A stretch of 35,393 nt of DNA from Methanobacteriota archaeon. Its GTDB lineage: Archaea > Halobacteriota > Methanosarcinia > Methanosarcinales > Methanosarcinaceae. Position 1 is the stretch's first letter. Every line of letters starts with the position of its first letter. This document shows positions 9,054-17,643 of the stretch, in pieces. Under the pieces are notes generated by a model. It was not told where the DNA came from, ran no database searches, and saw only the letters and a list, made by a program, of their open reading frames with translations. The translations under genes and the position numbers were made by a program. Where the stretch lies: positions 1 through 35,393 of the forward strand of contig JASGVX010000140.1 of assembly GCA_030054735.1 (NCBI GenBank), read 5' to 3'.

Positions 9054-9319
9054 TTGGAATTTAGACAACTAAAGGACGATAAGTATATAAAAGATTGGCT
9101 TTCCGGTATTGGGGTAAGGCAAGAACTAAAGGAAGCTATATCGACTGTTTAAGGTTTTATACGGAATTCCTGGATAATACACCCAAGCAAATAATTATTG
9201 AATCTGAGGAAGATATAAGATCCGGTAAGCTGATGAGGAAAAGAATGATATTCAAAGAATTAAGGGGAAAAGCACAAGAGTTGGAAGGATTTACCTTTCA
9301 TCCATTGTTTTTTACATAA
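9054..9319 (+). pseudogene. Tyrosine recombinase (integrase) N-terminal relic, frameshifted
   Basis: From a TTG at 9054 the frame reads L-E-F-R-Q-L-K-D-D-K-Y-I-K-D-W-L-S-G-I-G-V, typical of the N-terminal SAM-like core-binding domain of archaeal tyrosine recombinases. Around 9105-9130 the homology jumps frame and continues as GSYIDCLRFYTEFLDNTPKQ, then EEDIRSGKLMRKRMIFKELR, to a stop at 9319. The catalytic domain with the R-H-R-Y residues is absent, so this is a dead fragment of about 85 residues. It sits between pus10 and trmY. The family call rests on pattern recognition. Confidence 0.7.
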
Positions 9320-9611
9320 CTTTACATTTCTTTTTTACTTTCTCATATTTTTTATATAATAGAATACGCTAAGCAAGACAGATATGCCATAAATAATTTC
9401 AAAAAAGGTAAGGAAAAAAGACTTTCATTTATCCCCTAAATGCTTAAGTAGCATCTTCAAAATTTAGAAACATTTATTGGTGAAAATCACATTCAAATTT
9501 GATGATTATCTTTTTAACCAGGCTACATTCTACTAAACGATTATTTTCAACTCATACAAAATAGCGAAGAGCCATATAACTTTTGGGATAAAAATCGTAG
9601 ACAACCGCATC
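9320..9611. other. Intergenic region 3' of trmY
   Basis: AT-rich sequence between the integrase relic and the trmY stop. I see no gene; it may contain further decayed integrase-element DNA. Confidence 0.4.
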
Positions 9612-10247
9612 TTAATCCTCGGATACGGATATGTTTCCTCCCGGGATTTTTCCTCTTTCGGCTTCAGCCCTATCCAGTTCGTTATGAATAAGAGTTATGC
9701 ATTGGTTGGAGTGAAGGGAAATGGGGCCAACGGAAATTATCTGTGCTCCTGCTTCAAGAAGCTGCTTTTCCTCTTCTTCCGTAACACCTTCGTGGTCACC
9801 CAAAACAAAAACCGGATCTTGAATATCACAGGCAATTTCCCTGATATCCTTTCCATCTTCTCGAAGATAGAGAAGAGCCCTGCCTTCAAAAGAAGAAAGA
9901 AGAGATTTCAAATCGCCGGTGCGGATCCATACTCCGGGTGTGGACCGGATATCCTGTTCGCTTGCATTTTTCTGAAGGGCTTTATTGATAAGCGACCCGC
10001 TGCTTCTTTCGTCCGGGTTGAGGTATCTCAGGTGGAGCCCTTCAAATCGGATAATTTTTCCAGGCTCGGGATCTCCCAGCAGGAGCAGGTGCACATTTAC
10101 ATCCCTGCGCATTCCAAATGAAAGAAAAAGGGCAGAGCTTACGCAGCGGCAGAGGATATCCATTCTTCCTGCGGACCCCGGAAGGTCATTTAAAGAAAAA
10201 TCGCTGCTAGTCTTTGCTTTATGCCCTATAATAACGATATCACGCAT
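9612..10247 (-). CDS. trmY: tRNA (pseudouridine(54)-N1)-methyltransferase TrmY
   Basis: A 211-residue SPOUT-class methyltransferase that converts pseudouridine 54 of archaeal tRNA to N1-methylpseudouridine using SAM. Family-typical features are the N-terminal MRDIVIIGHKAKTS, the central RTGDLKSLL segment, and the C-terminal knot region: VFVLGDHEGVTEEEE, then SVGPISLHSNQCITLIHNEL. Length is normal. No clear Shine-Dalgarno precedes the ATG, so a leaderless or weakly led message is possible. It depends on the Pus10 product, and pus10 is the neighbouring intact gene on the same strand. Confidence 0.95.
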   Translation of the reverse strand: MRDIVIIGHKAKTSSDFSLNDLPGSAGRMDILCRCVSSALFLSFGMRRDVNVHLLLLGDPEPGKIIRFEGLHLRYLNPDERSSGSLINKALQKNASEQDIRSTPGVWIRTGDLKSLLSSFEGRALLYLREDGKDIREIACDIQDPVFVLGDHEGVTEEEEKQLLEAGAQIISVGPISLHSNQCITLIHNELDRAEAERGKIPGGNISVSED

Positions 10248-10338
10248 GGGGCAGTAATATTACATAAGGAATATAAAACATGTATGCATCTTCACAGAAG
10301 AACAACATGACATAAAGTGCAATAGAGATGGGTCTTTG

Positions 10339-10393
10339 CCAATTTGGCTATTAATGTGTTTAACTTAATTTTAAGCATTAATAGCCAAATTGG
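10339..10393. repeat. 18-bp perfect inverted repeat
   Basis: CCAATTTGGCTATTAATG at 10339-10356 is perfectly complementary to 10376-10393. The 19-nt loop can itself pair (CTTAA with TTAAG). It could terminate the DUF2156 transcript before trmY, or be a miniature mobile element. The length and perfection exceed what is typical of archaeal terminators, which are usually T-runs. Confidence 0.65.
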
Positions 10394-10533
10394 AAAAGGC
10401 TAATTTCTTTCAATTTTCTGATTTTTTCTTTTTCCCTGTCTCTATTTCCTTTTTTGGAAAACTCCCCCTCCTGCTCCGAGAGGACAGACATTTTAAGTGA
10501 AGCACCTACTCGAATCAATCAATTCGTCCTCTT

Positions 10534-10551
10534 GAGCGAGCGGAGCGAGCG
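10534..10551. repeat. Tandem GAGCGAGCG repeat block
   Basis: GAGCGAGCG occurs twice head to tail, flanked by GTCCT on the left and AGGAC on the right, so the block can form a hairpin. It is much more GC-rich than its surroundings. Similar gagcgagcgg strings are, to my recollection, dispersed in Methanosarcina intergenic DNA. Confidence 0.5.
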
Positions 10552-10587
10552 AAAAGGACCTCGTGCTCCCGACGCGAAATTCGGGTG

Positions 10588-11487
10588 TCATTCGAAATTT
10601 GGGCGTTTCAGAGAATATACCTCAACCATGTGGTGCGGGTGATACCTCAGCTTTGCCTCTCTTAGGCCGCCAACTCCCAGATCACTCTCACGGTTGATGT
10701 ATTTTATTTCGTTTGCAAGAGCCGCTGCCGTACTCGCGTTGATTGCCTTATAGATGCCTTCGCAGTCCGGAAGCCCTTTTTCAAAATTGATCAATGCCGT
10801 ATCAGCATTAAGACGCTCAAAAAGGGAAAAGGCGCCGACCTCCGAATTTACCTTGAGCAGTAAGCCTCTCAGGGGGAGCTCTGTGAAATGCTCAACCGCA
10901 TAGAAGGCTGCTTCGACCTCATGGGCAAGAACTGGATTCTTGTCACACCCTTTCCAATCGCGCCATTTTCTCAGGAGTTCCATAACCTCTTCCAGGTTTC
11001 CTGATGTTATCGGCTCTACTGTGTTCACGCAGTTCTTCCGGAACCAGTTGAGCTGGCTGCGGATTTTTTGATATTTCTTTCCCGGGAGTTCTGCAAGGTC
11101 GGAAGCCTTGTAGACATACTCGAAATTGTCACGATCAGGTACCAGCGTAAGATCAGGCTCAAGCTCGTGTATCCATTGTGCAGTATCCGGATCTATGAGC
11201 ATAAGGAGGGTGTCGTCGCTTACGTCCAGCGCCAGTTGTATAAGCTCACGCATAAGCTCGGGATCTCGGGGACCTATTGGTGGGTGGAAGCGGGTAACCC
11301 CTTCTGTGGTGCATGAAATAATCACGTTTCCGTTCACGTATGCATATTGGTATGGTGTTAAATGGTTCCAGCAGACCATATTTGTGAATGTGTTGTTGCT
11401 GTGGGTTTGCGGGTAAAGTGAGTAATGCCGCTCAAAAAACTCCCTGGCATCATGCGTGACCGGTTTGAAATCTTCCTGACAAAGCAT
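10588..11487 (-). CDS. DUF2156 / LPG synthase C-terminal-like acyltransferase-fold protein
   Basis: A 299-residue soluble protein of the DUF2156 (COG4866) family. It has the same fold as the C-terminal catalytic domain of phosphatidylglycerol lysyltransferase (MprF) and GNAT/Fem-type aminoacyl transferases. Recognisable parts are the N-terminal PQTHSNNTFTNMVCWN, a central KYQKIRSQLNWF, and the C-terminal INRESDLGVGGLREAK followed by YHP. There are no membrane segments, so it is not a full MprF flippase. The substrate is unknown. It may transfer an aminoacyl or acyl group; this is inference. The start is supported by AGGTGATCC a few nt before ATG 11487. Its last codons overlap the edge of the GC-rich repeat region. 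Confidence 0.82.
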   Translation of the reverse strand: MLCQEDFKPVTHDAREFFERHYSLYPQTHSNNTFTNMVCWNHLTPYQYAYVNGNVIISCTTEGVTRFHPPIGPRDPELMRELIQLALDVSDDTLLMLIDPDTAQWIHELEPDLTLVPDRDNFEYVYKASDLAELPGKKYQKIRSQLNWFRKNCVNTVEPITSGNLEEVMELLRKWRDWKGCDKNPVLAHEVEAAFYAVEHFTELPLRGLLLKVNSEVGAFSLFERLNADTALINFEKGLPDCEGIYKAINASTAAALANEIKYINRESDLGVGGLREAKLRYHPHHMVEVYSLKRPNFE

Positions 11488-11777
11488 TCAGGATCACCTG
11501 TTTGTCTTTAAATGAAATGCTATGAAATTAAAGTTTATTGTTTTATCGGTTTTCATCTGTCTCACCATTTTTTACATTGATTCTTTCGATTGGTCTTATA
11601 CCCTCTACAGCAGTTATGCTTTTCACTCGAAAAGAGGGAAATTGTAGACTCTTAAAAGTTGCCTGAATAGTTACTTTCTGTTTTTATTCTTCAAACCGTT
11701 CTTCTAAAATTATTTCAAACAATTCATAACTCATTTGTTTATGATATTTGTTATCTTAAAATAGGTCTTTGTAAATA

Positions 11778-13217
11778 ATGGTAACCATGAAAATGCAGAT
11801 TTATGGAAAAGCGGTAGATGCGTGCGGAGGCGAGTGTTTTGATGTTAAAAACCCAGCAACAGGTGAACTTCTCGAGCAGGTTCCGAAAGGCACAGAAGAT
11901 GATGTTTCCCTTGCGGTAGAAGCCGCAGATTCAGCTTTTGAAGGCTGGGCTTCCACATCTCCACAGAAGAGGAGCATGATTTTTTACAGGGCGGCTGAAC
12001 TTGTCAGGCAGAGGAAGGAGAATATTGCCATCCTGCTTACACAGGAAGAGGGAAAACCTCTTGCAGAAGCCAGAAGCGAAATAGAGGGCTTTGCATACGT
12101 GCTTGAATACTACTGCGGGCTTGCAAGCAGTTTGCGAGGAGACTTCATCCCTGTTCCGGGAAATGGGTATGCTTTTACTGTAAAAAAGCCACTGGGGGTC
12201 TGTGCAGCTATAATCCCCTGGAACATGCCTGCTCTGATAATGGGCTGGAAAATTGCTCCTGCCTTGATTTCAGGCAATACTTTTGTACTGAAACCAGCAA
12301 GCAATACTCCCCTTACAAACCTCACCCTGGCTTCTATCCTGAACGAGGCCGGCCTGCCCGCGGGCGTCCTGAATGTCGTCACAGGTCCAGGCGAGACCAC
12401 AGGAGAGAGCCTTGTGCATAATCCCAATGTACGAAAAATCTCTTTTACGGGAGAATCAAGGACAGGAAAAAGAGTGGCTGAACTTGCAGCGAGCGGTATG
12501 AAAAGGGTTACCCTTGAGCTGGGAGGAAGTGACCCAATGATAGTTTGTGATGATGTGAATCTCGAAAGTGCAGTTGCCGGAGCCATAAGAGGCAGATTTT
12601 ACAACTGCGGCCAGACCTGTACTGCTGTCAAGAGGCTGTATGTTTTTGAATCCGTTGCTGATGAGTTCATAAGAAGACTTGAAGTAGGCGTTAAAAGCTT
12701 GAAAGTCGGAAATGGGCTTGATAAAAACATAGATATGGGACCTCTTAACAACTGCCACCAGCTGGACTTTATAAAAGGTCTGGTAGCAGAAATCACTGAG
12801 AAGGATGAAGGCAGAATAATTACTGGAGGGAAAGTTCCTGAATTTAAGGGTTCAGATAAAGGCTATTTCTTTGAACCTACTCTCGTTTCAGATGTTTCAG
12901 GAGATTCCAGGCTTCTTAAAGAGGAAGTATTCGGGCCTTTGCTGCCCATAGTCACGGTAAAGGACATGGATGAAGCAATAGAAGAAGCTAACAGGAGCAG
13001 TTACGGGCTTGGTGCATCTATCTGGACAAAAGACCTTGACAGGGTAAGGATAGGATGCGAGCAATTAAACGCAGGGATAATATGGGTCAACCAGCACCTG
13101 AAGGTAGCCCCCGAAGTTTCTTTCGGAGGAGTTAAAGAAAGCGGGTTCGGAAGAGAAAACGGGCCTGATATACTATCCGAATATCTGGACACCAGAACCA
13201 TAAAGTTAAAAACCTGA
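11778..13217 (+). CDS. NAD(P)-dependent aldehyde dehydrogenase
   Basis: A 479-residue member of the ALDH superfamily, oxidising an aldehyde to its acid with NAD(P). The N-terminal catalytic half contains PWNMP, KPASNTP, FTGES and ELGGSDP with the general-base Glu247. The active-site Cys281 is in GQTCTA, 34 residues after the Glu, as expected. PEVSFGGVKESGFGRE is present near the C-terminus. Closest groups by motif style are succinate-semialdehyde or lactaldehyde dehydrogenases; the substrate cannot be fixed from sequence. In some methanogens a related enzyme supplies lactate for F420. The start may be ATG 11778 or the ATGs at 11787 or 11793; AGGTC about 10 nt upstream fits the first. It is a lone plus-strand gene, divergent from DUF2156 and convergent with the FAD enzyme. 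Confidence 0.93.
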   Translation: MVTMKMQIYGKAVDACGGECFDVKNPATGELLEQVPKGTEDDVSLAVEAADSAFEGWASTSPQKRSMIFYRAAELVRQRKENIAILLTQEEGKPLAEARSEIEGFAYVLEYYCGLASSLRGDFIPVPGNGYAFTVKKPLGVCAAIIPWNMPALIMGWKIAPALISGNTFVLKPASNTPLTNLTLASILNEAGLPAGVLNVVTGPGETTGESLVHNPNVRKISFTGESRTGKRVAELAASGMKRVTLELGGSDPMIVCDDVNLESAVAGAIRGRFYNCGQTCTAVKRLYVFESVADEFIRRLEVGVKSLKVGNGLDKNIDMGPLNNCHQLDFIKGLVAEITEKDEGRIITGGKVPEFKGSDKGYFFEPTLVSDVSGDSRLLKEEVFGPLLPIVTVKDMDEAIEEANRSSYGLGASIWTKDLDRVRIGCEQLNAGIIWVNQHLKVAPEVSFGGVKESGFGRENGPDILSEYLDTRTIKLKT

Positions 13218-13233
13218 TTTTAGTGAAATGGGA

Positions 13234-13260
13234 TACGGTAAACAGAGTACGGTAAACAGA
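13234..13260 (+). repeat. Direct repeat and T-rich terminator after ALDH
   Basis: TACGGTAAACAGA occurs at 13234-13246 and again at 13248-13260, one base apart, just after the ALDH stop. The following ATTTATTTTTTTA is a T-rich stretch suitable as an archaeal terminator between the convergent genes. Confidence 0.5.
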
Positions 13261-13293
13261 ATTTATTTTTTTATATCAGCTTTTAGATCCTTT

Positions 13294-14616
13294 TTACTTG
13301 TTTCTGATCCCTTTTTCTTTTATCAGCAATTCTGCTGATTCAAATCCTGCTTTTATCGAACCGTTCATGCTCCTTTCCGGGTAATTGCTTGAGGAGAACA
13401 TGCCTGCAAGGAAGAGTCCGGAAGGACCTGGAGAGAACGGAAGCACTTTTTCAAGATAACCCTGTTCGTATACCGGAGCGGTATCAATTCTACGGTAGAG
13501 CTTTGTCCAGCGTAGATCTTTTCTTGAGAAATCGGGAAAGATCCTTTCAAGCCCTTTTAAATAGGAACTGATAACATTTTCTTCATTCTCTGTCCAGAGA
13601 GAGCTCTTTTCATCCTGGAAATATGATGTTACATACACAAGGTTTTCCCCATAATCTTCAAAAGGCAAAAAATTAGTATGCTCGATTACGGCTCCAAAAG
13701 GCACATCTGCTTTTATGTTCAGCCAGTAATTCCCGTCCCCCATAAGACTTCTGTCAAGCCCGATAAGAGCGCATGCCGTTCCTTGATAGCGGATACTCCT
13801 AAGGGTATTGTGCAGGCCTCCAAGTTTGTCTCCGGAAATCGTATCAAGTACAGCGGGTTCTACAGTTGAGATGACAGCATCACAGGCTATGAAATCCCCG
13901 TTAACTACCACTCCCTGTACGGCGTTGTCTTTGATCACAATCTCCGTTACTTCACTGTTTGTTCTGATCTCTCCTCCGTTTGCAGTTATCTCCCCTGTCA
14001 GGGCTTCTATAAGGGAATTAAAACCTCCCTGCATGTACCCAAGCTTCTCTCCTCCTATTCCCCTATCTGACCTTATTTTTACCCTTCCTATAAGCCAGGC
14101 GGCTGAAATATTTCCTGCGTTATCTCCAAATTTGCTTTTCATCAGGGGGGCAAAAAAGTTCTCATAAACTGACTTTCCCGCAGTACCGAGAATCCAGTCC
14201 TTTGCATTTATCCTGTCATAGGGGGTCGTGTCTTTTATCAGCTTTATCCTTAAGACCAGAAGGCCCAGTTTTAGCAGATCCAGAACGGAAAGAGGGCTGA
14301 AGTGCAATATCTCAAGAGGCGTATTCATAGGATAATTTTTACCGTCCACGAAATAGGCATTTTTTCCCTCCAGCCACAACATTTGTTTTTCAAGCCCGAG
14401 TTCTTTTATAAGAGCAAGAAGTTCGGAATCACTCCTGAATATATGGTGGTAGTATTTTTCGATAAAGTATTTTTTTCCGGAATGCTCCAGAGAGTAGCTT
14501 GCTGACATCCCTCCAATATCAGGATCTTTTTCAAAAACGCTTACTTCATTAGATTTACAGAGCCTGTAAGCTGCTGACAAACCGGCAAGTCCGCTTCCGA
14601 TTATTACTATCTTCAT
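13294..14616 (-). CDS. FAD-dependent NAD(P)-binding oxidoreductase (amine oxidase/protoporphyrinogen oxidase-like)
   Basis: A 440-residue flavoprotein. The N-terminal dinucleotide-binding fold IIGSGLAGLSAAYRL (residues 4-18) is followed by VFEKDPDIGGMSAS. The C-terminal FAD-contact motif is GLFLAGMFSSSNYPERSMNGS. It has the overall build of the protoporphyrinogen oxidase, UDP-galactopyranose mutase and phytoene desaturase superfamily. The insert EKYYHHIFRSDSELL is characteristic of a prokaryotic subgroup often found near polysaccharide or lipid genes. Substrate unknown. No transmembrane helix is obvious. A GAAGG lies about 13 nt upstream of the ATG, and AT-rich TATA-like sequence precedes it. 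It is monocistronic here. Confidence 0.85.
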   Translation of the reverse strand: MKIVIIGSGLAGLSAAYRLCKSNEVSVFEKDPDIGGMSASYSLEHSGKKYFIEKYYHHIFRSDSELLALIKELGLEKQMLWLEGKNAYFVDGKNYPMNTPLEILHFSPLSVLDLLKLGLLVLRIKLIKDTTPYDRINAKDWILGTAGKSVYENFFAPLMKSKFGDNAGNISAAWLIGRVKIRSDRGIGGEKLGYMQGGFNSLIEALTGEITANGGEIRTNSEVTEIVIKDNAVQGVVVNGDFIACDAVISTVEPAVLDTISGDKLGGLHNTLRSIRYQGTACALIGLDRSLMGDGNYWLNIKADVPFGAVIEHTNFLPFEDYGENLVYVTSYFQDEKSSLWTENEENVISSYLKGLERIFPDFSRKDLRWTKLYRRIDTAPVYEQGYLEKVLPFSPGPSGLFLAGMFSSSNYPERSMNGSIKAGFESAELLIKEKGIRNK

Positions 14617-15132
14617 GTATATTTTTTCCTTCTATTCTTTATATTTTTAAACTAACTTTTGATAGCTGGTTTTTGCATTATAACCCACTTTCCGCAGGAT
14701 TTTTTCGAAAATCAATTTTTTTCTTGATAGCGTTTTTGAGACACATCAAATTTATTTGAATATTTGATGGAACCTGTTGAAAATTGAATAATATCGTTTT
14801 TCGGCCTCCAAATACATATAATAGCTGCGTCACCTCCTGCATTAAATTCCAATAAATACACGTTTTATTGAAAATCGATAGCAGGAAAAATTGTTAATAT
14901 ACGAAAATTTACTGCGGAAACTGGTTTTCATGTTCAGATAAATTCGACTGACTGTCCAAAATACGAGATTCAAAAATCAAATTTTGAGTTTCGGGATAGG
15001 CTCATTATTTAAATGTTAATTTATGAGTGAAATGATGGTGAAAGCAAGGGAGACGGATTGGAAGACTGCGCCTGAGTGCTTAATTATCAGGAAATTTCAG
15101 CTTGTGATGTAAAGCAAGAACAACTGCATCAT
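14617..15132. other. Intergenic region between FAD enzyme and fluoride locus
   Basis: An AT-rich region carrying the FAD-gene promoter. A 29-codon plus-strand ATG frame at 15024-15113 lacks a Shine-Dalgarno and is not recognised. No gene is called. Confidence 0.5.
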
Positions 15133-15467
<335 letters not shown>

Positions 15468-15505
15468 TCATGCAATTTTTCTCACTACACGCTGATTGAT
15501 CGTTT

Positions 15506-15904
15506 TCATTTCATCCCTCCATGGAGGTAAGAGATTACACTTAGAGCTACAATCTTACCTGAATATACAGCTAGCATGGAAAATAATACTGTTGATACTA
15601 CATTTATCGCCATCAATGTTAATTTTGATTCATCAAGTAATCGAAATGATTCGTAACCAAATGTTGATAGCGTTGTGAAAGCTCCCAAAATACCTATTGT
15701 AAGGAATATTCTGCTTTGATCACTGAAGACACCCTGATATTCAGAAAGATACATTATTAAGCCCAAAAAGAAACTACCAGCAGTATTTATTGTGAGTGTA
15801 CCCACTGGAAAATTATCAAATCCGTTCTGTATCCATCCGCCTATTATATACCTTAAAATAGCACCTATAAAGCCGCCAATACCGACTAACAAAATAGTAT
15901 ACAC
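15506..15904 (-). CDS. crcB: Fluoride channel CrcB/Fluc
   Basis: A 132-residue membrane protein with four predicted helices that works as an antiparallel dimer to let toxic fluoride leave the cell. Family signatures are all present: GGFIGAILRY near the N-terminus, GTLTINTAGSFFLGL (helix 2, with the key Asn), and GILGAFTTLSTFGYES (helix 3, with the Na+-binding TT/S-T-F segment). The start is GTG at 15902-15904, with GAGGT 6 nt upstream. The fluoride riboswitch lies about 21 nt before this start, so expression is expected to rise with fluoride. The broken DUF190 gene follows on the same transcript, and no second crcB is present. Confidence 0.95.
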   Translation of the reverse strand: MYTILLVGIGGFIGAILRYIIGGWIQNGFDNFPVGTLTINTAGSFFLGLIMYLSEYQGVFSDQSRIFLTIGILGAFTTLSTFGYESFRLLDESKLTLMAINVVSTVLFSMLAVYSGKIVALSVISYLHGGMK

Positions 15905-15925
15905 ATTAAAACCTCAACAGTTATT

Positions 15926-15983
15926 TAGAAGTCATCAGCATAAGCGGTTTAGACCATAATGTCTGGGCGGACTTCATCACCAA
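15926..15983 (-). promoter_or_regulatory. Fluoride riboswitch (crcB motif)
   Basis: On the minus strand, the 5' part GGTGATGAAGTCCGCC and the 3' part GCTGATGACTTCTA match the conserved core of fluoride riboswitches. The GGNGATG...CGCC stem-loop, the AAACCGC linker and the terminal CTGATGRCNTCTA are all recognisable. GAAGTC pairs with GACTTC. An extra small stem (AGAC with GTCT) sits in the middle. It directly precedes crcB, the expected target, about 21 nt from the GTG start. Translational control is plausible because the Shine-Dalgarno follows immediately, but the expression platform is not proven. Confidence 0.92.
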
Positions 15984-16065
15984 TAAGTTAGCGTTTACCG
16001 ACATTAAATAAATAAATTACGGTAATATAAGTAGTTCGATTTGCTGTCGCGCCGAACGACTATTC

Positions 16066-16318
16066 CTAATCATTTCTGATTTTTTTCCCCTGTATACATG
16101 GAATGTCTCTACTTCCATAATGTTCCTTGTCATAAAAGTCAACAGCTATGTCATGAACGTTATTTTTAAGGATTATCATCTCAAAGATTTCATTATTTAT
16201 TTTTCGAAATGAAGAGAGTATATATTCAACGGAATTGGATTTGATGTAATTAAAAATAGTATCAGCTGAAGGAACTCTTATCTCTGGAATTTTGGATCTG
16301 AGATCATCGTAAAAAAAC
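16066..16318 (-). pseudogene. Transposase relic (ISH3/IS4-like fragment)
   Basis: The minus-strand frame ending in TAG at 16066-16068 reads FYDDLRSKIPEIRVPSADTI, then FNYIKSNSVEYILSSFRKIN, then HDIAVDFYDKEHYGSRD. This matches the region around the first catalytic Asp (in VDFYDKEHYG) of ISH3/IS4-like transposases seen in Methanosarcina. The upstream part is lost (no start codon) and the frame ends soon after the first Asp, so the rest of the DDE core is missing. The fragment of about 84 codons is inactive. Confidence 0.7.
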
Positions 16319-16432
16319 GAGCTTCGGAACTAAAGAGATTCAGAACTAAGGAGATTCGGAACTACTGTTCAAGAAAATGTAAATACAAAACTTAAGCCTT
16401 CCCCGTTTATTTATCCGCTTCTCTGTACAGGT

Positions 16433-17623
16433 TCATTCAATCAAAAAGACATCCACTTCCTGTCCTTCTTCATAACCTTCTATGTGTTCAGGCACCAGCA
16501 CGTAACCGTCAGCCTTTGCAACCGAGCTCAGGATTTCTGCCTTTCCAGTAAGCGGGCGCACTTTATCCCCTTCAAAAACAACCTGGATGAAGTTAACATA
16601 TCCTATTTTCGAACTTATTTTTGCAGCCAGGCGCTTTCTAAGGACAACCACAGGAAGTTCAGGAATCGATCCCAGTTTCCTTATCCCGGGTCGGACAAAG
16701 AAATACAGGGCAAGAAGCCCGGCAACCGGATTTCCTGGAAGGCAAACTACAGGAGTTTTACCTATGACTCCAAGAGCTGCAGGCTTTCCGGGATTGACTG
16801 CAATTCCGTGCACAAGCAGTTTTCCCAGGGATTCGACAAGTTCGGGAGTGTGATCACATTTACCAACTGAAGTCCCCCCTGAAAGGATGAGCATATCGGC
16901 ACCAAGGTTTGCCTCTATAGCTTCTTTTATGCTCTCAGGGCGGTCAGGAACTATACCTGTAGATATGGGAGTTCCACCCCATTTTTCCACATAGAGTGCA
17001 GCCATAAGTCCATTTGTCTCGAACACCATTCCCGGAGGAGGAACTTCTCCGGATTTCTCACGGCTTAGCAGTTCATCTCCTGTGGGAATGACTGCAACCA
17101 CTGGTTTTTGGAAAACCTTCACCCTGTCAAGCCCAATAGAAGCAAGGACTGCAGCATCACAGGGCCTGAGGAGATGACCTACTTCAAAAACAGGATCTTC
17201 TTTTTTTATGTCCTCTCCAACCTGCCCCACGCTTCTTCCCGGGTGGACCTGAGCCCTGATTTCAACCATGTCTCCAACTGTAACGGTATCCTCCACCATT
17301 ACAACCGCATCGGCTCCTTCAGGCAGGACAGACCCTGTATGAACCCAAACTGTAGTTCCTTCCTCCACGCTCTCAGAGAGCTGTAAAAGTACGGGATTTG
17401 CAGGAGAAGCACCAGGAGTATCAGATGCCCTGACAGCATATCCATCCATTGCAACCCTCCTGTAGTCAGGCACATCCCTTCCGGAAATTACAGACTCTGC
17501 AACTACCCTTCCCGCACAGTCTTCAAGTGACAGTTCTTCAGTGCGCCTGAGAGGAGAAAAGCTTTCAAGAAAAAGCTGTAAAGCTTCGTCAATAGAAGTA
17601 CGTTCTTTGAATATTCTGCCCAT
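16433..17623 (-). CDS. moeA: Molybdopterin molybdotransferase MoeA
   Basis: A 396-residue MoeA, which inserts molybdate (or tungstate) into adenylated molybdopterin to finish the cofactor used by formylmethanofuran dehydrogenase and other enzymes. Domain order is typical: N-terminal MoeA domains I/II with DVPDYRRVAMDGYAV, HTGSVLPEGADAVVMVEDT and the central PTGDEL; the MogA-like domain III with ETNGLM and LILSGGTSVGKCDHTPE, then NPGKPAALG and LPGNPVAGLLAL; and a C-terminal beta domain. Length is normal. CAGGAG lies very close to the ATG. moaD ends 20 nt upstream on the same strand, so the two form an operon. Confidence 0.96.
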   Translation of the reverse strand: MGRIFKERTSIDEALQLFLESFSPLRRTEELSLEDCAGRVVAESVISGRDVPDYRRVAMDGYAVRASDTPGASPANPVLLQLSESVEEGTTVWVHTGSVLPEGADAVVMVEDTVTVGDMVEIRAQVHPGRSVGQVGEDIKKEDPVFEVGHLLRPCDAAVLASIGLDRVKVFQKPVVAVIPTGDELLSREKSGEVPPPGMVFETNGLMAALYVEKWGGTPISTGIVPDRPESIKEAIEANLGADMLILSGGTSVGKCDHTPELVESLGKLLVHGIAVNPGKPAALGVIGKTPVVCLPGNPVAGLLALYFFVRPGIRKLGSIPELPVVVLRKRLAAKISSKIGYVNFIQVVFEGDKVRPLTGKAEILSSVAKADGYVLVPEHIEGYEEGQEVDVFLIE

Positions 17624-17643
17624 ACTCCTGGCCCCTGAAATGT

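Larger units (their letters stand above)
10248..10587. other. Intergenic region with hairpin and GC-rich repeat
   Basis: Lies between the stop of the DUF2156 gene and the start of trmY, both on the minus strand. It holds a perfect 18-bp inverted repeat (10339-10393) and a GC-rich tandem 9-mer (10534-10551), described separately. I see no gene. Confidence 0.6.

Noticed and set aside
12110-12586. 158-codon minus-strand frame inside the aldehyde dehydrogenase
   Set aside because: Shadow of the ALDH coding frame, no family features.
15024-15113. 29-codon ATG frame (plus) between FAD gene and DUF190
   Set aside because: No ribosome-binding site and no recognised family.
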